From NCBI GenBank assembly GCA_026119935.1, contig JALRMH010000062.1:1-64000 (forward strand): 64,000 nt of DNA. The letters are read 5' to 3'. The notes beneath the pieces were generated by a model. It had not been told where the DNA came from and searched no databases. It saw only the letters and a list, made by a program, of their open reading frames with translations. This DNA is from Endothia cerciana (Eukaryota > Ascomycota > Sordariomycetes > Diaporthales > Cryphonectriaceae). Of the stretch, positions 58,422 through 64,000 are shown one piece after another. The position numbers and the translations under genes are program-made. Position 1 is the first letter of the stretch, and every line of letters begins with the position of its first letter.

Positions 58422-60034
58422 CCAGCTCTCCGGGGGTAGGGCAGAATGATGTGTGCCCCCCCGGACATGCTACGGAGAACAAGATGGTGTCACCTGGAGT
58501 CGAAGCGAGGAGGCTTTTGATGCTTCAGCTCCAGGCAAGCAAGATAAAGAAACGATGGGCTAATAATGCCTCTCCCTCGTCGCACCGACTCACCTAGGCA
58601 CTAGACCTACTCCCAACCTCGTTGGGCTCCTCCCCTATCGTGTTGCTCCCCAACCACCTGAACTTTCCCTGTCGCAGGTACGCCGTTATCTCCCATGAGC
58701 ATATATCTTGCCACCCGCCCGAGCAGAAGCACGGGTTGATGTCGACACTCCTCGTCCTGTTGCCGGGAGTTCTCCGGCTAGCTCAACGGAGACGGCTTTT
58801 GAGTCTGGGCCGGGGGGGGGGGGGGTTGGCTCGGCAGTACTATCCTGTCCCGGTAGCACTCGTCCGGGCAACTCCATCATCGTTGGCCCGACCCCTCCGC
58901 CCCCGGGGGCCCCAACACAGCACGATGCCGTCCGTTGACAATTTTTTTCTTTCGGACCACCTCCGCGTGAGCCAATCTTGTCTTCCCCAGTTGCGAGTAT
59001 GGCCTGAGTGGGTTCCTATAGCCGACCGTGATCATGAATCGGGGCAGCCTCGCCCTTGCAAAGCATGCGTCAATATGGACGGATATGGTTCGAGCGCCCA
59101 GGCTGCGCGGGTACCTCAACCGGGACCAGGTTGCTCCGGCCTCTGTCGCCGGCTGATCTGAGGCCGCATCACTCGTATTGAGCGGTGGGTCATTGCGTAC
59201 TCGGTCCAGGCCACAGCGGTACTGCCTCTGAGGGTTCGTGCGGTTGATCGCCAGACGCGCTCGGGTATCCCAAAAGGTGCTCCGGGTATTAGCGCCTGCT
59301 CAGACGCACGTAGCTTTTGCTCATGTTCGTCTGGTGATCTTCCCTGGCCCTCCCATGTGATGAAACACTCAGCCGGCGGAGGCTGGTGCGCCTTCTGAGA
59401 TGTTTTCAATGTGAGGTGCACCCGGAATCCCCATAACGGGCTTGAGGCATTGGCACCGGCATGGCAGGTGTCACTGGTAGTGGGCCGGAGGCTGTTGGCT
59501 GTGGTGTGTCACATGAGGTCTTGAATACTTGTTGCTCTTCCCCGCCGCCGCCCCCCCCCCCCCCCGAGGTGGAGAGGGTGAGCAAGCACGCGGCGGTGAT
59601 GCGTCGCTGGCGAGACTCTCAAGGTTATCTTCAGCCTGGTTGGATATTCACTGGGCTGGCTGGAGACTTCCGGCTGCAATAACTGTGTCCAGATTGTCCC
59701 CACCCGTCGGGCGTAGAGGGGGGTTAGGGGGGAAAGGAGGCTCCTGGTGACTCCGATCTACTCCAAGAGCGCTGGATGGCGTGACCGGATTCGTCCCGTT
59801 CTCGTTGCCGACACCACAGGGTGGTGAAATGGCCGCGTCTAAGGGCTTCCGGCTGTGGGTCCTGTGGGGCAAGGTCGACATATGCCGTGTCTTGGTGGTA
59901 TGTTGCTCCTCTTCGCATTCGTGCTTTTTCGTAGAGAGATATGCAGTTTCCTGCTGGCCTGCTGTTCATCCTGGTCCATCCGAATCCGCTCCTTCCCGTC
60001 AGACTCAGCGTACAGGGGACTTCCCCTCTGCAAG

Positions 60035-60363
60035 TCATCTCCAGTTTTGTTTCATCTGGCGCCGCGCCTTTTCGTCTTGTACCTTTGGAGCCTCCCTTGA
60101 AGCCTCCCTTGAGGCCTCCTTGCCATGCCGCTCGCCATGCCGCTGTCTTCTGATCTCGGCCATTTCCTCCCTGGCCTGCTCCCGCTCCCAACTTCTCTGG
60201 ACATGCTCGATCCCCTTCATCTCAAGCTAATACTGTCGTTCTTCAAAGCAGCCGGGCCCTGGCCGGGTACCCCTCCCGTCTTATCTGGGCCCTCTCCTCC
60301 CTAGCCCGCCCCCGTGCGCTCTCCTCCTGAGCTTGTTCCTCGGCCTGTTGCCGCAACCTCTCA
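60035..60363 (-). other. Decayed charged, coiled-coil-like coding remnant
   Basis: The minus strand reads ERLRQQAEEQAQEES, then ARGRAREERAQIRREG, then in another frame EREQAREEMAEIRRQRHGE and EKARRQMKQ, with stops and frame changes between. Such Glu/Arg/Gln-rich helical sequence on one strand is unlikely to be chance. It lies directly downstream of the small Cys-motif gene on the same strand and may once have been its C-terminal part. It is not intact as read. Confidence 0.4.
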
Positions 60364-60441
60364 CCCCCGTGACCCCTGACGCCCCTCCCTCAGCCCAGCC
60401 GCCTCGCCCTTGGGCTTCTCGGCGGCGCCCCCTTCAGCATT

Positions 60442-60905
60442 CTAGGCGTGTGCATGTGGCTGCATGCCCGAACTGGTGACAAAGCCAGGCGGAGGGGGCT
60501 GCGCGCTCGTGGTAGGGACGAACGGCATGCTGGGGTTCGTGACCTTCTCCCTGAGCTGCCAGTATTGGCCCCCCTGGTCCGTGGCGACGATCTCCATGAG
60601 GGAGTACTTGAGGACGCCGTCGTCAAAGTAAGGCACGTAGATGTCCCTGGGCGAGGCGTCCATGTGGGCCTGGGTGTGGGCCGGAATCTTGACGGCGTCC
60701 CGACCCTCGGCCTGGCGATGAGAGGGGGGAAGGTCATGGTCAGTCATGTATGCCCTTGGGGGGCCTAGGGACGATCTGGTGGTCTTGAGCTCACTAGGCA
60801 GTTGGCACATGGTGCGTTGCTGACGTAGACCCAGTTGCTGCAATTGTGGGTGTAGAAATATTTACACCTGTACTTGTAGAAACCGCCGCTCCCGCTCCCG
60901 CTCAT
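60442..60905 (-). CDS. Small Cys-motif protein of unknown function
   Basis: Two exons on the minus strand, 60905-60795 and 60711-60442, give 126 residues. The intron has a GTGAGC donor and a CGCCAG acceptor and keeps the frame. The N-terminus is Gly/Ser-rich, then YKYRCKYFYTHNC, SNWVYV and APCANCLAEGRD. Cysteines at 14, 22, 33 and 36 could form one small metal site (CX7CX10CX2C). The middle reads RDIYVPYFDDGVLKYSLMEI and QYWQLREKV, an ordinary soluble fold. The C-terminus is Pro/Gln/Ala-rich and unstructured. I believe similar uncharacterised proteins occur in other Sordariomycetes, but I cannot name a family. A charged remnant follows downstream, so this may be a truncated version of a longer protein. 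Confidence 0.65.
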
Positions 60906-63211
60906 GATGGCTGTAGGGTGCTGGAATTATTGCTGTGGACAAGACACCAGGGGATGGAGGAGGGTGTTGGTTCGAACGTAGGGGATGGGGGCGGATGGGG
61001 GGCAGAATTCCTGCTCTGGGAAAGACGGGCTTGGGGGTTAGTTACTTGTTCTCGACCAGGCTTGTAGCAGGTGGAGCCCCCTTATAGCCAAGGAAGGCCG
61101 GTAGTTGCGACTGGCCAGCTCTCGTATGCGCTGGTGACAAGCAAGAACCGATGCCTGTTTCTTGTTTTTTTCTTCTTCTTCTTGTTGCTCTCCCCCAAGT
61201 GCTGGTCTCAACAAAGGATTGGGAAGATAGAAATGATCCAAACACACTTTTGAAGAAGCCGTAGAAGAAGAAAAAGTTGAACACGGGGATGCAGACCAGA
61301 GACAAGGAGAGGATTGATAACATCGACGTGGCCACGAGACCTTATATGGATGGATACCTCCTACCATGAGGTACTTGGTGAGTCGTGTTTCCCCAGAGGA
61401 GGACAAATAAGGTGTGCAAGGAACAAGGGTCGAGGCGGACATCTGTCAAGCTTGAGGAGGGTGGTGGTGGTGGGCTTTCTCCGGTCCGGGGTGGGGATGG
61501 AAATGGGGATTTGGGATGGGACGAGGATGGGGATGGATGGGGATGGGACGAGGATCTGGAGTAGTTTAGTATGTACTATTACATAGGACGGACCATAGCA
61601 ATATTTGGGCCAGCGTGGCCGGGAGACGAGTGGATCAGAAAATCTGAGCCGACGACGAGGCAGCTTGACTCGTCTACCTGCGCTCGACAGTCGGGCGCAG
61701 TGTCATGCTTCGCTTCCATCCACTGCTGCCGATGGTATGGATGACCATAAGGAAGAAGAAGAAAACAGAAAAAGAAGAAAGAAAGAAAAAAAAAATTTTT
61801 ATTTCAAAATCACTTGTCCTTCCTGCTTGTCTCGAGTGGGGGGGGGGGGCGGTTGTTTGACGTCTCATATTCCTGGCTCCCCCACTTGCAGCTGTCATTG
61901 CCTACCCGCATCCGCCCTAAGCTCAACGGTACAGCAGCCTGCCTGCTCCACCCTGCCTCCGCTGGGGGGCTACCATAGTACGGACGTACATGGTGTTGGG
62001 AATGATACCAGCCACAGCACCTGGGTACTACATATGTACCTTGCCCGCCGGGGTGGAGGGTGCGTGCAGACCCGCCGGCTCTGGATGTGATGGGCGGGGG
62101 GCGGCTTTGGGGGGGGGGGGGGCGGCTTGACACGAGTAACGTTGTGGCTCGTACGTCTCGTACTATGTATGCTGTGCGGCGATGCGGCGGGCTGTGTGTG
62201 GATATCAACATGGAATGCATGTGTCTCCATTCCCTGGACACGGGAGATCCAGGGCCAGTAGGAGGGTGCAGAAGACCCGGACACGGGAACTATCGTATGA
62301 GATCTGACGAATGTGTCCTCAGGACTCTCCAATGACACGAGGGGTTGTACGTCGTGGAGGGGACCCAGATGGGGATGGCGGCATCGTCGGCCCCAGGATG
62401 GCGATTGCCACGGATGGAGCTGGCGGATTATTGAGGTGGAGAGGTAAGCGAGACAAGCAGCATGCGATCGGATTCGCGGGGGGCAGCCAACAGGAGGGGG
62501 GGGGGGGGAACGAGAGGGTGGTTAAGGGTGGGTATGAGATGTGACAGGAGGATAAAGAGACAGGAACACCTGGCCGTTGCGTTCCAATGTAGTAGTAAGT
62601 ATGACAGGTCAGTCATAAGTCAGCCTGGCCTGCCCCCCCCCCCCCGCGTGGGTGTGCCACCTTCTTACCTCCCATGCGTGCGTGCCCTACGGTGATTGAG
62701 TGGTGTGCGATATAGGCCCCGGGAGGTGCAAGGGGGGATGGTAGGGCCACCAGGTAGGCCATCTCCCGCGGTTGCAGATGCACATGTACTATGTCGTGAC
62801 CCCTGTGGGATTTTGTACAGGGTTGTGTAGGGCCGGGGTCTGCCGTGAACGTGTCCCAGTGGGGGGCCACTGAGCCGCGCGGCGGCATGTGGTGCGACAG
62901 TGCTGATGGGAGCCGGTTGTTGATGGCATTGCCGTAAGGGGGTTGGTACGGGTTGAGGCTGAAAGAGGGACCTCAACCCAGGAAGATCGGCCCCATGCTT
63001 CTCCATGGCGTTCTAGTGCCCCCCCTTCCCCCTTCGATCCCCCCGTCTCATCCTCCCCCCGGGCCCTCCCCCCGGGGCTCTTCCCCCGGGCCCGTCCCGC
63101 ACTGGTTGCTAGAGCTGGCAGGGGTGGTGGGTAACCGCCGTACGGGAGGAGCAGAAGGAAGGATGATGCAGAGGGGAATGCAGGGCATGGCAGCGTGGCG
63201 TACAGTGGGCT

Positions 63212-63290
63212 GGGCAGGGCAGGGCAGGGCAGGGCAGGGCAGGGCAGGGCAGGGCAGGGCAGGGCAGGGTAGGGCAGGGCAGGGTAGGGC
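63212..63290. repeat. Pentanucleotide microsatellite (GGGCA)n
   Basis: About 15 tandem GGGCA units with two GGGTA variants. It resembles the TGGGC repeat near the other end of the window. Confidence 0.95.
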
Positions 63291-63431
63291 CAGGACCTCA
63301 CGATAGGGCAGGTAAGGGATGTCCTCGGGAGATATTGCCGTGGCACGGCACTAGTGTGGCCAAGTAGGTTGGTTGAAACTTCCAGGCGTTCCCTCTAGTG
63401 CACATTAGCTTACATCATGTTGATGATGGAC

Positions 63432-63432
<1 letters not shown>

Positions 63433-63459
<27 letters not shown>
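63433..63459. repeat. Poly-A run
   Basis: Twenty-seven consecutive adenines with no coding context. Confidence 0.9.
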
Positions 63460-63463
<4 letters not shown>

Positions 63464-64000
63464 GCACCCTTGCTTGCGTGGGTCGAGGACTTGGCAAGCT
63501 GCAGCTCTGACGGGCCTCATCATCATGCCTACCAAGCAAGGTGTGTGGGCTCACCTCACTGAGACAGATGATTGGGGGCCCTGAGGTGAGGTTCCCCCTT
63601 CAGCAGGCGCCAGCCCCTCCTCCCCCCCCTCCCTCCCTCAGCCAGAAGGGACAGGCAGGGCAGGCTCTCGCCTGACAGACAGAGCCTGGAGCTGCGGGGC
63701 CCCAGAGTCACAGCAGTTGTGGGCACCTGCAGCCATACGCGACGACATGCCATCACAAACTATCTCGGAATCACCTCGCTCTTCTCGCCGCCGCCCGCCA
63801 TCTCGCTGTCTTGCTGCCAACTCCTTCCTCCACGCTGCGACTGGTCAACACCGCCCGTCCCAACCTCTCAGTAACATCTCGATCGCTCCGTGCATGCAGC
63901 CTGGGCTGACTGCAGCACGCATCCCCTGGCCCCCACTTTCCCGCGCTGTGATCCTATTCGCGCAAGACCCGGCCGTCAGAGGCAGAAGAAGGTGTCTGGA

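Larger units (their letters stand above)
55240..60034. other. Repeat-rich intergenic region
   Basis: About 4.8 kb with no gene I can support. It holds dinucleotide, trinucleotide, tetranucleotide and pentanucleotide microsatellites and at least eight poly(G) or poly(C) runs of ten or more (for example 56636-56650, 57581-57591, 58812-58825 and 59551-59565). A polypyrimidine/T-rich stretch lies at 57000-57095. Confidence 0.6.
60906..64000. other. Intergenic region to window end
   Basis: No gene I can support. It contains TTC-rich (61168-61185) and GGGATG-rich (about 61490-61555) stretches, G/C-runs (61839-61849, 62109-62122, 62496-62508, 62633-62645), a GGGCA repeat and a poly-A run. A gene could begin beyond the right edge; the last 300 bases show no clear exon. 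Confidence 0.5.

Noticed and set aside
59116..59421. 101-codon minus-strand frame (RVWRSTARTLRGSTAVAWTEYAMTH)
   Set aside because: The composition looks somewhat protein-like but there is no recognised family, no intron partner and no clear continuation.
61042..61335. Minus-strand frame with a hydrophobic, Phe-rich start
   Set aside because: The hydrophobicity comes from a TTC/GAA-repeat stretch; it lies in the likely leader of the small Cys-motif gene and has no other support.

Overview
The window is filamentous ascomycete nuclear DNA, most likely from a Sordariomycete. Genes carry many short GT..AG introns of about 50-120 nt, coding regions are GC-rich, and long intergenic stretches are full of microsatellites and poly(G)/poly(C) tracts. 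The set includes fungal signatures: a SIT4 phosphatase with the insert typical of filamentous fungi, an Abp2-type ARS-binding protein, a Pth11-like rhodopsin-domain protein and a PMP47-type peroxisomal carrier. I found no bacterial, viral or mitochondrial genes, no tRNA or rRNA, and no CRISPR array.

Layout. 1-7.25 kb: poly-T run at the edge, then about 7 kb without a credible gene. 7.25-13.3 kb: NAD(P)-dependent ketoreductase (+), SIT4/PP6 phosphatase (-), and a divergently placed UPF3 nonsense-mediated-decay factor (+). 14.5-19.5 kb: two adjacent broken genes, a fungal-specific zinc-ribbon/membrane protein (+) and a rhodopsin-domain integral membrane protein (-). 21.8-25.2 kb: secreted amidase (+) convergent with a short-chain dehydrogenase (-). 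29.7-33.7 kb: amino-acid permease (+) convergent with a peroxisomal carrier (-). 36.9-39.6 kb: Abp2-like DNA-binding protein (+). 45.1-50.3 kb: MFS sugar transporter (+) and a secreted, probably GPI-anchored App1-like phosphatase-domain protein (+). 53.3-55.2 kb: glutamine synthetase in eight exons (+). 55.2-64 kb: repeat-rich DNA with one small Cys-motif gene (-) and a decayed charged coding remnant next to it.

How they fit together. The genes are mostly independent. Three of them, however, form a nitrogen-acquisition theme: the amidase releases ammonia, the permease imports amino acids, and glutamine synthetase assimilates ammonium. Each has GATA-type sites (AGATAA/TGATAA) upstream, consistent with AreA/NIT2 control. 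SIT4 acts in nutrient (TOR) signalling in yeast, which fits the theme but is not evidence of linkage. I did not find a convincing new multi-gene system. The most unusual parts are the pair of adjacent broken genes, the small Cys-motif gene with its charged remnant, and the very high density of G/C homopolymers and pentanucleotide repeats. All exon models come from reading splice sites and frames by eye.
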